From positions 119,618-183,617 of the forward strand of contig JAFEBQ010000026.1 of assembly GCA_018242585.1 (NCBI GenBank): a stretch of 64,000 nt of DNA. The letters are read 5' to 3'. The translations under genes were made by a program, and so were the position numbers. Of this stretch, positions 1-8,174 are shown one piece after another. The stretch's first letter is position 1. Every line of letters starts with the position of its first letter. The notes below the pieces were generated by a model that was given only the letters and a program-made list of their open reading frames with translations, was not told the DNA's origin and made no database searches. This stretch comes from Planctomycetota bacterium. Its GTDB lineage: Bacteria; Planctomycetota; Planctomycetia; Pirellulales; PNKZ01.

Positions 1-12
1 CTCTGAGGATTA

Positions 13-153
13 GCCACGGAGTCACAGAGGCACGGAGGGAATCAAATGCTTAATGCTTAATTGAAGGCAGTAGATTCAACGATTAATGCTCGCGACGTGC
101 CTTCTCTACCTCTCTTCTCCGTGCTTAACTCCGTGCCGCAGTGCCTCCGTGGC
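13..153. repeat. Inverted-repeat element downstream of the Hsp70-like gene
   Basis: Arms at 13-37 and 129-153 are reverse complements with about three mismatches in 25 and share the word gccacggag. The loop holds a direct repeat of atgcttaatgcttaattga (near 47-65); the same 19-mer occurs inverted at about 28661-28679, beside the stop of the sigma factor gene. The right arm ends 6 bases short of the Hsp70-like stop codon, so the element lies at the 3' end of that minus-strand gene and may fold as a terminator. Confidence 0.7.
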
Positions 154-158
154 AAGTC

Positions 159-1955
159 TTAAGCGTCGGCATCGTCGCGGACGCTGAACTCGAGCTTCCA
201 GCGGTGGGGCGAGATCGTGCTGGCGCACCACAGTTCGAACACGCCCAGCTCGGTGATCCGCGAGTGAAACCGCACGGGAATGTACGGCTCGCGCAGGTCT
301 TCGACCGCCGGCAGCGTTGCCACCAGCGAGTCGGTTTCGATCAATTCGTCGTCGCGCCAGCGCGTGAGTTGCGTGCCCGGCCGATCGTCGCGGCGCGTGG
401 CCGAGCTGAAGAAGCGGAAGTGCGCCTGCTCGCCGACGACCAGACCAAGCTCCTCGCTCGGCACGTCGGTCTCGGTCCCTTCCTCCATGCCGAACGGCAC
501 CACGCACAGTGCGTTCAGCGGCCGCGGCGCGCCGGGAATGGCCAGACCCGCCGTCTCGACCCCCACGTAGTACGACCGCGACGTGCCGCCGCGAATACGC
601 ATCCCCCGCCCGTGTTTGGCCAGCGCGTAGTAAGCCGCTCCGCGGGCCACGGCCAGGTCCAAGTCGGCGTCCTCGTCCAGCACGCGCGGCGCCGCCCCCG
701 CGCCGAACCAGCCGGCAAGCACGCCGCACAGCCGCTCGCGCAGTACGTTCGACTTGAACACTCCACCGTTGAATAGCAAGTGTGTCGGCCGCGCCGGCTC
801 GTTGGCGCTGATGCCGGCGGTCGATAGGAAATCGGCCAGGTGGCGCGTGATGGCGGTGTCGGCCTCATAGGGCAGGCCCAATTGCCGGAAGCCGCTCGCG
901 GCGCGCCGGGCTGGCTTGTCGCTCAACTGGCATTGGGGAAAAAAGCCTTCGACCAGCAACCGCGAGACATCCTCGCGCGCCACGTCGACCGAGATCGTGC
1001 CGGCGATCAGTTTGCTACTGCGACCCAAGACGCTGACGGCCTGCTTGTCCGGTCCATCTTGAGCCAGCAGCGATTCCTTGGCCGCGCGACAGGCGTGCCA
1101 CAGCGATACCGACTGCCAGGGATCAAGTTGCACTCCCTTGTCGCCAAACGCCCCGGTCAAATGATGCGCCAGGGCCAAATCCATGTTGTCGCCGCCGACC
1201 AGCAGGTGGTTGCCGACCGCGGCGCGGTGCAACACCAGCTCGCCCCCTTCTTCGAGGACGCGAATCAACGTGAAGTCGGTCGTGCCGCCGCCGGCGTCGG
1301 CCACCAGCAACGCGTCGCCCACCTTCAGTTGCTTGCGCCAGCGATCCCCCTGTTCGGCCAGCCAGGCGTACACCGCCGCTTGCGGTTCTTCGAGCAGCGT
1401 CAGTTGCTCGGGCAGCCCGGCGGCCAGAGCCGTCTCGCGCGTCAGCTCGCGGGCCGCCGCGTCGAACGAGGCCGGCACACAGAGGACCACTTTCTGCTCG
1501 GCCAGCGGCGCGTCGGGCATCGCCGCGTGCCAGGCATCGGCTAAATGTTTCAGGTAGCGGCTCGCCGCCTCGACGGGCGACACCTTGTGTACTTCGGCCG
1601 GCGCACCGAACGGCAATAACGGCTGACGGCGATCGAAGCGGCTTTGGCTGAGCCAGCTTTTCGCCGCCGCTACGGTGCGGGTCGGCACGTCGGCCGATTG
1701 GCGTCGCGCCAACTCGCCGACGGCGTAGTCACGCTGGGCGGCCCAGGGAACGTCGAACTTGCCCGCGGCCTGCTCGTGCTCGGCGGCCAGGTACAAAAAC
1801 GACGGCAACAGCGGCCGGGCTTCAATGGTTCCCTGCGCCACCAACTGGGGTACCGGCAAGACCTCGATCGCTGGCGCTTCACCAGCCAGCGGCGCGTAGG
1901 CCAGCACGCTGTTCGTCGTGCCCAGGTCGATACCGATCACATATTTCGCGGCCAT
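159..1955 (-). CDS. Hsp70 family protein (DnaK-like ATPase)
   Basis: Predicted 598-residue cytoplasmic actin-fold ATPase of the Hsp70 family. The N-terminus carries the phosphate-1 motif GIDLGTTNS, a central VADAGGGTTDFTL gives phosphate-2, and FNGGVFKSN matches the adenosine motif. After the ATPase domain there is a beta-rich segment resembling the substrate domain but no DnaK-like alpha-helical lid or EEVD-type tail, so it is a divergent Hsp70, not the housekeeping DnaK. The frame stays open further upstream, but ATG at 1955 is preceded by AAGGAG at good spacing and starts exactly before the motif. It follows the DUF2760 gene by 32 bases and the two likely form one transcript. Its clients are unknown; grpE and dnaJ are not nearby. 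Confidence 0.9.
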   Translation of the reverse strand: MAAKYVIGIDLGTTNSVLAYAPLAGEAPAIEVLPVPQLVAQGTIEARPLLPSFLYLAAEHEQAAGKFDVPWAAQRDYAVGELARRQSADVPTRTVAAAKSWLSQSRFDRRQPLLPFGAPAEVHKVSPVEAASRYLKHLADAWHAAMPDAPLAEQKVVLCVPASFDAAARELTRETALAAGLPEQLTLLEEPQAAVYAWLAEQGDRWRKQLKVGDALLVADAGGGTTDFTLIRVLEEGGELVLHRAAVGNHLLVGGDNMDLALAHHLTGAFGDKGVQLDPWQSVSLWHACRAAKESLLAQDGPDKQAVSVLGRSSKLIAGTISVDVAREDVSRLLVEGFFPQCQLSDKPARRAASGFRQLGLPYEADTAITRHLADFLSTAGISANEPARPTHLLFNGGVFKSNVLRERLCGVLAGWFGAGAAPRVLDEDADLDLAVARGAAYYALAKHGRGMRIRGGTSRSYYVGVETAGLAIPGAPRPLNALCVVPFGMEEGTETDVPSEELGLVVGEQAHFRFFSSATRRDDRPGTQLTRWRDDELIETDSLVATLPAVEDLREPYIPVRFHSRITELGVFELWCASTISPHRWKLEFSVRDDADA

Positions 1956-1987
1956 GGCCGGTCGCTCCTTGCTGGTGGGTTCCGCGC

Positions 1988-2545
1988 TTAGCGCAGCTCG
2001 ACTTCGGCCGGGGCGACGATCTTGGCCGAGTCGGCGCTGCCGGTGTGGGCCGGCAGTTGCACCGCCGTGGCCTGCCAGCCGTGATGGCACAGCCGGCCGG
2101 TGAACGGCGGCTGACCCGACACCGAGCCGACCAGTCGATACCGCGCGGCGTCATAGCCCGCCGGCACCGTGACATCGCTGTTCTCGGCGCCGTCGACGGC
2201 CGGGCGCAGGGCGAATATCCGCTCGATCACCCCCGCCGCGCCGCGATGGACGTCGCGCATGGCCGCGCCGATTTGCGCGTCGCTGTAGCCGCTGATGTCG
2301 TCTTTCAAGAGATCGATCAACCGCGATTCGCGCTGCAAGGCCGCCAACAGGGCCAAGGCTTCGGCCCCGGTGGCCTGGGTTGGCTTGACGCCCGACTGCG
2401 TTGGCTTGGTTGCAGCCTGAGACTGGGGCGTTGTCGCGGCCTGGGCTAGCGTATGGCCGAGCAGGCATTGCTCGACCTGCGTTGCCTTTTCAGCACTAAA
2501 CAGAATGGCGAAGAACGCGCGGAACGCGAGGACAATTCGGGACAT
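1988..2545 (-). CDS. DUF2760 domain protein
   Basis: 185 residues. The N-terminal stretch (MSRIVLAFRAFFAILF) is hydrophobic and could anchor the protein. An Ala/Thr/Gln-rich linker follows (about 30-60), then a conserved-looking C-terminal domain with LLALQRESRLIDLLKDDISGYSDAQ, a DVHRG motif and a final RHHGW-like segment (LCHHGWQA). I recognise this as the DUF2760 family, which is typically paired with a divergent Hsp70 as here. Function is unknown; the pairing suggests a dedicated partner or client of the Hsp70-like protein. It is the promoter-proximal gene of the pair. Confidence 0.8.
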   Translation of the reverse strand: MSRIVLAFRAFFAILFSAEKATQVEQCLLGHTLAQAATTPQSQAATKPTQSGVKPTQATGAEALALLAALQRESRLIDLLKDDISGYSDAQIGAAMRDVHRGAAGVIERIFALRPAVDGAENSDVTVPAGYDAARYRLVGSVSGQPPFTGRLCHHGWQATAVQLPAHTGSADSAKIVAPAEVELR

Positions 2546-3322
2546 AGAGGTTTCTGCCGGGGTCAGGGGGCAAGAGAGGTTTTTACTTCACGGGAGCATC
2601 GAGGCGTTTTCTAAGCGGATGAGCTGGCCACCATTCACGGCAACGGAAGCCGCTTCGGAACGAGTAACCAATTGCCAGCCCTGATTCCGTCATTCCCCCG
2701 CAGGCGGGAATCTAGAGGGTAACCGCAACCACTAGATTCCCGCCTGCGCGGGAATGACGGCTTGTTCGGGCACGCAGCGACTCGAAAGACGCTCTAAGCT
2801 GCTGAGAACAAACTTACCCTCTCAACCCCCGAGCCGTTAGGGGGGACCGCTCTTGGGCGAGGCAGGAAGAGCGAACCGAAACGCCGCCAAGAACTTGCGC
2901 GCCGAGCGGCATTGCGCAATGGAATAGATCGAGTGCGATGGCTAATGAGAGGGAGCGACCTAACCCTCCCCGCTGCCGCCACCTGACAGGAAGGCGCGAT
3001 CATCGCGCCGGCACCTCAAGCCATCTTTTTTTACACCCAGCACTTTTAGTGTCAATCACCACTACCGGCCAACGGGCGAACACTGAAGCATTTCGCATGC
3101 TCTTCTCCCCCAACTTCGCGAATGTCTTGTTCCGGGTCATCTTCTTTTGCAGGTTCGGCTTCTTCGTCGCCGCACCGTCCCACGCCCTTTGTTGGCCATT
3201 TCGTGGTTGATCCTTTGAAATAACGTCGCATTCACGCTGTTCGATAATCTTCTCGCGCTTCATAATCGAACACAACTACTGGTTGTCAGATCGCTTGTCG
3301 CCATTACCAAAGGGACTGAAAC
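2546..3322. other. Gene-free stretch of about 780 bases
   Basis: It separates the divergent DUF2760 and DUF6398 genes. It holds the inverted repeat listed at 2687-2760 and otherwise no convincing gene. The open frames here (for example 2794-3003 minus and 2938-3210 plus) lack a ribosome binding site and recognisable protein features. Promoters for both flanking genes must lie here but I could not place them. Confidence 0.6.
2687..2760. repeat. 29-bp inverted repeat, gtcattcccgc type
   Basis: Arms 2687-2715 and 2732-2760 are reverse complements with one mismatched pair and a 16-base loop. Each arm is itself partly palindromic (cccgc...gcggg). The word gtcattcccgc...gcgggaatctag resembles a dispersed palindromic repeat known from many bacterial genomes. 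It lies between two divergent genes, so it is probably a REP/MITE-like insertion and not a terminator. Confidence 0.75.
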
Positions 3323-4420
3323 ATGGCCAAAGATACCGACAAGAACAAGGAAGCGTTGCGAGCCGTCAAGGAGCTGCTCGATCAGTTCTGCCGTGATCAT
3401 TTGAACCACGACTATGCCATCTTGTGCGGCAAGTTGGCCGATAAATTGGCGCGCAAGCGTCCTTCGCCCCTCACGAGCGGCAAGCCGAGTAGTTGGGCGT
3501 GTGGCATTGTGCGAGAGATCGGCTTGCTCAACTTTTTGAGCGATCCGAGTCAGACGCCGCACATGAAAATGGCCGAAGTGACCAAGGCCTTTGGAGTCAG
3601 CGAAGGGACGGCCTGCGCCAAGGCGGCCACGATCAGACGCCTCTTCAATACCAACCAGTTCGACCCCGAGTGGCTGTTGCCCAGTGTGATCGACCAGCAT
3701 CCGCTCACCTGGATTCTCTCTGTCAACGGCTTTGCTATGGACATCCGAGACGCGCCTCGCGAAGCGCAAGTGGTGGCGTACGAGCAAGGCTTGATTCCCT
3801 ATGTGCCCGCCGATCGACTTTCGGCCGCCATCGAGGAACTTGCTCCGAAGATTTTTGGCGGTCCCGATAATATTGGATTCGGTGACGAGACTCTCGAATC
3901 AGCGTCAAAATCTCGCCAGGCCAAGCGAGCAAAACGAGGTGCACCCCAGGGCGATAAGCCAGCGGAAACTGGCCGCGTCTATACGCTCGCCGTTTGGCTC
4001 ACGGGCGGTCCCATGACCGAAGCGTTCGTAAAGAAGAATCCGCAGGTCGAGCGGACCATCGAAATTCGCGGCGACCAGACATTGATGGACCTGCACGGAG
4101 CAATTTTCGACGCTTTTGGCCGCGAAGACGAACATCTGTACGAGTTTCAGTTTGGCGAGGGGCCGATGGACCCGGACGGACTTCGCTACGGCGTTAACCT
4201 GGGGCCTGACCCAATGGGGAACGATCCCACTGGTTACGTCGAAGAGACCACGCTCGATTCGCTGACGCTGGAGGTCGGCCGGCAGTTTGGCTACTGGTTC
4301 GACTTTGGTGACGACTGGTGGCACACCATCCAAGTCGAAGCAATTGGTGAGAAGGAGCCGAGCGGAGAGTACCCGCGCGTGACGAAGCGCATCGGCCGCA
4401 GCCCGCCGCAGTACGGCTAG
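3323..4420 (+). CDS. DUF6398 / plasmid pRiA4b ORF-3-like protein
   Basis: 365 residues. The first half (about 1-170) resembles DUF6398: a helical region with FCRDHL, KLARKRPSPL, a WACGIVREIG stretch and a helix-turn-helix-like segment (MAEVTKAFGVSEGTACAKAATIR). A charged linker (about 195-215, SRQAKRAKRG) leads to a pRiA4b ORF-3-like domain (about 220-360) with the characteristic YEFQFG and FDFGDDWWHTI motifs. Neither domain has an established biochemical role. Both are common in accessory regions and near mobile DNA, but no transposase is adjacent. It is monocistronic, with a hairpin right after the stop. Confidence 0.8.
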   Translation: MAKDTDKNKEALRAVKELLDQFCRDHLNHDYAILCGKLADKLARKRPSPLTSGKPSSWACGIVREIGLLNFLSDPSQTPHMKMAEVTKAFGVSEGTACAKAATIRRLFNTNQFDPEWLLPSVIDQHPLTWILSVNGFAMDIRDAPREAQVVAYEQGLIPYVPADRLSAAIEELAPKIFGGPDNIGFGDETLESASKSRQAKRAKRGAPQGDKPAETGRVYTLAVWLTGGPMTEAFVKKNPQVERTIEIRGDQTLMDLHGAIFDAFGREDEHLYEFQFGEGPMDPDGLRYGVNLGPDPMGNDPTGYVEETTLDSLTLEVGRQFGYWFDFGDDWWHTIQVEAIGEKEPSGEYPRVTKRIGRSPPQYG

Positions 4421-4432
4421 ATACAAAAAAAA

Positions 4433-4454
4433 GCCACCGGGGTTGGCCGGTGGC
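4433..4454. terminator. Bidirectional Rho-independent terminator candidate
   Basis: An 8-bp GC-rich stem (gccaccgg / ccggtggc) with a 6-base loop starts 12 bases after the DUF6398 stop codon. A run of eight A lies immediately to its left, which would be the U-tract for minus-strand transcripts. On the plus strand the tail ttgattcgtttt is weaker. Confidence 0.7.
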
Positions 4455-4584
4455 TTGATTCGTTTTCAGAGAGTGGTGAGTGGAAGGGAGACCGAGTCGA
4501 GTGGGCGATTAGCTCACTTAGTCGCTCGCTTCAATCGTGGCCTTTTGGCCTTGTCTCCTCACTACTTTCTATTCTCGACGCTCT

Positions 4585-4606
4585 ATTTTTCGGCGAAGCC
4601 GAAAAA
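4585..4606 (-). terminator. Terminator hairpin directly after tRNA-Ala
   Basis: On the minus strand the bases following the tRNA form a perfect 9-10 bp stem, atttttcggc/gccgaaaaat, with a cggcttcgccg apex, the classical stable UUCG-type tetraloop. The U-rich stem base adjoins the tRNA 3' end. It is probably the transcription stop or processing structure of the single tRNA gene. Confidence 0.6.
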
Positions 4607-4679
<73 letters not shown>

Positions 4680-5076
4680 GCACTTGGGCTGGGAACCGGG
4701 CCGCAGCCCGAGACCCTCGTTCTGCGACCAAAACCAACCCTGGCCGCGGCAGGCGAAATCGCCCTAACCGCTAGCCCAGTTTGGCCTTTCGGTCGCAAAA
4801 AGCCAAACTTATCAATCACTTCTCAGACTGTCAAGGACGACACCCGCCGTGGCGCACCAGCGTCCCACGACAACGCCCTCAATCTGGCCCGGCGTCGGTT
4901 CTTACGTCACGCTGCCAGCAGCGCTCGCCCGACGACCTGGGTTGCGTCGGCGAGCGATTCTTGATAATTCGGTCCTTTTCGCCAACCGCCTTCAGCACGT
5001 TTCGACTGCTAGCGAATTAAAATCGAGCTAGCTCGTCGGCCGGCGACGAGGCCCGATCCTTGGGGAGTACGTTGCG
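4680..5076. other. Gene-free stretch of about 400 bases
   Basis: Divergent intergenic region between tRNA-Ala (-) and the flippase-like gene (+). I see no gene, repeat or clear promoter here. The short open frames have no supporting features. Confidence 0.5.
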
Positions 5077-6198
5077 TTGACTTCCGCTCGCATCAAGACG
5101 TGGGCCATCGGCCTGCTCAAATACGGCGTCTCGCTCGGCATCATCGCCTATTTGATCTATGGCTCGTGGGGCGATTTGAAGCGGCTGGTCGACGAACCCA
5201 AGCACTGGGGAATGCTCGCGGCCGCCTGGGCTTGCTGCTTCTTGGGCGTGGTGCTGACAATCGTCCGCTGGCGGTTGCTGGTCCTGGCCCTCGACATGCC
5301 GTTCACCCACCGCGATGCGTTGCGGCTGGGATTTCTTGGCTATCTGTTCAACTTTGTTTCGCTCGGCGCCGTCGGGGGCGATCTGGTCAAGGCGGTGGTT
5401 CTGGCCCGCGAGCAGCCCAAGCGCGGCTCCGAAGCGGCCGCCACGGTGATCGTCGACAGGGCGATGGGACTATATGCCTTGTTCCTGTTCGCGTCGTTCT
5501 TCATCGTTTTGTTCGGCTATTGGCAGTCGCCGCAGTCGGACATTCGTGTGATCTGTCGCGGCACGTTGATCGCCACCGCGGTCGGCACGCTGATCTTGGC
5601 CGTGCTGGCCAGTCCGGGGCCGATTCGCCGCTGGCTGGTGGCGCCGTCGCACGGTGGTCACATTGTCCGCCGGCTGATCGGTGCCTTGGGGATGTATCGC
5701 CGCAATCCGCGCGTGTTGGCCGAAGGCATGCTCTACAGTCTGGGCGTCCACGGCGCGTTTACGGTGGGGTTGTATTTCATTTCGCAAGGGCTGCCCGGCG
5801 TGGCACCGACGCTGGCCGAGCATTTCGTGATTATTCCGCTGGCCAACGTGACGGGTGTCCTACCGTTGCCGGTCAACGGGCTCGGCGCTTTTGAAGGGGT
5901 GCTCGGGTACCTGTACCAGCAGATTCCCACCGATGGCGCCGTGGCCGCCAGCCAAGGGCTGCTCGTGGCGTTGGTTTACCGAGTGATCACCATCTCGATC
6001 GCCGCGGTCGGCGTGGCGTTCTATCTGTCGAATCGCAATCAACTGAGCATGGCCTTGCAAGAAGGGGCCGCCAGCGAGGCGGCGGCCGAGGCGGCGTTGG
6101 AAGAAATGTCCCAGACGTCGGCGGCCAACTCGCTCGACGGGGTGAACGCGGCCTCGGGATCGATCGTCTCGAAGACGATGCAAAAGCCGGCGCGGTGA
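5077..6198 (+). CDS. Lysylphosphatidylglycerol synthase-like TM / flippase-domain membrane protein
   Basis: 373 residues, an integral inner-membrane protein with about seven or eight hydrophobic segments. It belongs to the UPF0104/AglD/YbhN-like family, recognised from the NFVSLGAVGGDLVKAV motif (about 94-108), the ATVIVDRAMGL segment and the late PLPVNGLGAFEGVLGYLY motif. Family members include the flippase half of MprF and proteins linked to glycolipid export; the substrate cannot be told from sequence and no synthase domain is attached. The start is TTG at 5077 with ggggag 10 bases upstream. The C-terminus is an Ala/Glu-rich cytoplasmic tail. It appears monocistronic, followed by the paired CTTG hairpins. 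Confidence 0.85.
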   Translation: MTSARIKTWAIGLLKYGVSLGIIAYLIYGSWGDLKRLVDEPKHWGMLAAAWACCFLGVVLTIVRWRLLVLALDMPFTHRDALRLGFLGYLFNFVSLGAVGGDLVKAVVLAREQPKRGSEAAATVIVDRAMGLYALFLFASFFIVLFGYWQSPQSDIRVICRGTLIATAVGTLILAVLASPGPIRRWLVAPSHGGHIVRRLIGALGMYRRNPRVLAEGMLYSLGVHGAFTVGLYFISQGLPGVAPTLAEHFVIIPLANVTGVLPLPVNGLGAFEGVLGYLYQQIPTDGAVAASQGLLVALVYRVITISIAAVGVAFYLSNRNQLSMALQEGAASEAAAEAALEEMSQTSAANSLDGVNAASGSIVSKTMQKPAR

Positions 6199-6215
6199 AT
6201 CTCTTTGTGCGCTCG

Positions 6216-6249
6216 GGTGGCCCGGACAACTTGCTTGTCCGGGTGGCGC
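6216..6249 (+). repeat. CTTG-loop hairpin element, copy 1
   Basis: Structure GGTGGC, then an 8-bp stem (ccggacaa/ttgtccgg) closing a CTTGC loop, then GTGGCGC. It begins 18 bases after the flippase-like stop. Copy 2 at 6296-6328 is in the opposite orientation, so the two also form a larger inverted repeat. Two more copies lie at 37545-37578 and 37664-37694 with different but still paired stems. Confidence 0.75.
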
Positions 6250-6295
6250 AGCCGCAAGAGAGATCGAGGTAGTGATCCATTCCCCTCTTGTCGCT

Positions 6296-6328
6296 GTGCG
6301 ACACCGACAACAAGTTGTCGGTGCTACC
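6296..6328 (-). repeat. CTTG-loop hairpin element, copy 2
   Basis: Read on the minus strand: GGTAGC, stem accgacaa/ttgtcggt around a CTTG loop, then GTCGCAC. The stem differs from copy 1 at paired positions but pairing is kept. It lies in the 236-base gap upstream of nadC. Confidence 0.75.
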
Positions 6329-6434
6329 CTTTGAAGTCTCACCCGCGTCTGACGACTTCGGCGACTGCTTGATTCGCCGCCCAGGCTCGGGTGATAATCA
6401 CGGACGCTTCCACGTTGGACCCTGGCAAAGTGTC

Positions 6435-7358
6435 ATGCAGCGCGATTACCGGCAACTTGAATGGGATGACCGGCTGGCCGACGATTGCCGCCAACTGGTC
6501 CGCTTGGCCATTCGCGAGGATCTCGATCGGTTCTACGATTGGACCACGGTTGCCCTGGTGCCGGAAGGGGCCGAGGCGCGGGCCCAGGTCGTTGCTCGCC
6601 GCCCAGGCGTGATCGCCGGCGTCGAGGCAGCCCGGCTCACCTTAGCCGAGTACGATCCGCGGGCCGTCTGGCAGGCGCGCGTGGCCGACGGCGGAGCAGT
6701 CAGGGCAGGGGACGTCATAGCCGAAATGTCGGGCGCTGCCCGCAGCTTGCTCACGGCCGAGCGGCCCATTCTGAACATCATCGGTCACCTGTCGGGCATT
6801 GCCACGTTGACTGCGCAATACGTCGAGGCCGTGGCGGGGACCAAGACGCGGATTTACGACACGCGCAAGACGACGCCCGGCTGGCGGCGGCTCGAAAAGT
6901 TCGCCGTGCGCTGCGGCGGCGGATACAACCATCGGATCGGTTTGTTCGACGGCGTGTTGATCAAGGATAACCACTTGGCATTTGGAAGCGAGGCACAAAC
7001 GGGCGCTCGCTTCACGCCGGCCGAGGCGGTCGCTCGAGCGAGGCAATTCGTCGCCTCACCCGGTTTGCCCGAAGGAAAGCCGTTGCTGGTCGAGCTCGAA
7101 GTCGACCGGATCGAGCAGTTGCGCGAAGTGCTGCCCGCGGGGCCGGACATTGTGTTGTTGGACAACATGTCGCCGGAGCTGCTGACTCAATGCGTGGCGT
7201 TGCGCAACCAACTGGCGCTGGACGTCGAGTTGGAGGCTTCCGGGGGGATCAATCTGTCGACCGTGGCGGCCGTGGCGCGCTCGGGCGTCGACCGGATCAG
7301 CGCCGGGGCGCTCACTCATTCGGCCGCGTGGTTCGACGTCGGCCTCGACTGGCTCTAG
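6435..7358 (+). CDS. nadC: Nicotinate-nucleotide pyrophosphorylase (carboxylating)
   Basis: 307-residue quinolinate phosphoribosyltransferase. It converts quinolinate and PRPP to nicotinate mononucleotide, CO2 and pyrophosphate in de novo NAD synthesis. Family motifs are plain: YDTRKTTPGWRRLEKFAVRCGGGYNHRIGL-type core (shown in parts: TRKTTPGWR, GGGYNHRIGL), GVLIKDNHL, the ELEVD strand and the closing EASGGINL and GVDRISAGALTHS segments of the barrel. The frame is open back to a TTG at 6288, but that region encodes the CTTG hairpin, so the ATG at 6435, just before the first helix, is preferred. nadA and nadB are not in the window. Confidence 0.95.
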   Translation: MQRDYRQLEWDDRLADDCRQLVRLAIREDLDRFYDWTTVALVPEGAEARAQVVARRPGVIAGVEAARLTLAEYDPRAVWQARVADGGAVRAGDVIAEMSGAARSLLTAERPILNIIGHLSGIATLTAQYVEAVAGTKTRIYDTRKTTPGWRRLEKFAVRCGGGYNHRIGLFDGVLIKDNHLAFGSEAQTGARFTPAEAVARARQFVASPGLPEGKPLLVELEVDRIEQLREVLPAGPDIVLLDNMSPELLTQCVALRNQLALDVELEASGGINLSTVAAVARSGVDRISAGALTHSAAWFDVGLDWL

Positions 7359-7559
7359 ACCGCCGCCGCTCAAAGCGTCGCCCGTCGGGCCGGTTATATC
7401 GATTATGCCGGCTCGACCATCTCGTGCGCTGAAGCTCGACCAAGGGCATTTGCCCGCCGGGCTCGGCAACCTAGTTTTGTGTTGTGGCAAGGGGGAGTGG
7501 TGCGCGCGCACCGGCTCCGAAACCCTTGGCCTGACAACCGTCTCCAACGAGCCGCAGCG

Positions 7560-8174
7560 ATGCGATTTCATCGAACTCCCGCCGGGCGAAACACGCGCCG
7601 CGTGCGCGACGGCTTCACGCTTGTCGAAGCCACGGTGGCGATGGCGGTGATGAGCATCGCCAGTACGGCGGCCTTGCTGTCGATTGCCCAATCGTGCCAG
7701 ACGGTCGATAGCAGCGTGAATTCGCAGATCGCCCTGGGGCTCGCTCAGCAACTGCTCGACGAGCAGTGCGGCAAGATGTACATGGTGCCTGGTGACACGC
7801 CGACGGATACGTACCTGGGGCCGAGTGCCGGCGAGGCGGCTTTGCCCGGACGGCAGTACAACGACATCGACGATTTCAATGGCGTGCTCTTGTCGCCGCC
7901 GACCGATTATTGGGGCATTCCGCTGACGACCGACGACGGGGACGGCAGCACGCGCGATCCAGCCTTCAGTCTGGCGTCGGGATATCTCAACCGTTTCACG
8001 CAGAAAGCCACGGTATCGTACGTCCAGGCGAACAGTCCCAGCACGCCGATCACCAACGGCACGACGACCTACTATCGGCTGACGCAGATTCAAATTTTGT
8101 ACAACGATCCCAAGTTGGGACAGCAAACGCTGGCTTCGTTCTCAAGAGTATTCTCCTATGTGCCTGCGCCGTAA
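7560..8174 (+). CDS. Prepilin-type pseudopilin, GspI/PilV-like
   Basis: 204 residues with a type III prepilin signal: a basic leader (MRFHRTPAGRNTRRVRDG) and the cleavage/methylation motif G|FTLVEATVAMAVM, with Glu at mature position 5. A hydrophobic helix of about 20 residues and a globular C-terminal domain follow. The position before the GspJ-like gene and the ATVAM helix fit a GspI-type minor pseudopilin. Start ATG 7560 gives a normal-length leader; an upstream GTG at 7479 would give an unusually long one. It is the first gene of the secretion/pilus block and overlaps the next one by 17 bases. Confidence 0.8.
   Translation: MRFHRTPAGRNTRRVRDGFTLVEATVAMAVMSIASTAALLSIAQSCQTVDSSVNSQIALGLAQQLLDEQCGKMYMVPGDTPTDTYLGPSAGEAALPGRQYNDIDDFNGVLLSPPTDYWGIPLTTDDGDGSTRDPAFSLASGYLNRFTQKATVSYVQANSPSTPITNGTTTYYRLTQIQILYNDPKLGQQTLASFSRVFSYVPAP

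Noticed and set aside
840..1544. Plus-strand frame of 234 residues opposite the Hsp70-like gene
   Set aside because: High-GC antisense shadow of a real gene. The same applies to the frames at 28736-30256, 42384-43787 and 60404-61987.
2794..3003. 69-residue minus-strand frame
   Set aside because: No ribosome binding site, no recognisable domain, and Arg/Ser-rich composition typical of a random high-GC frame.
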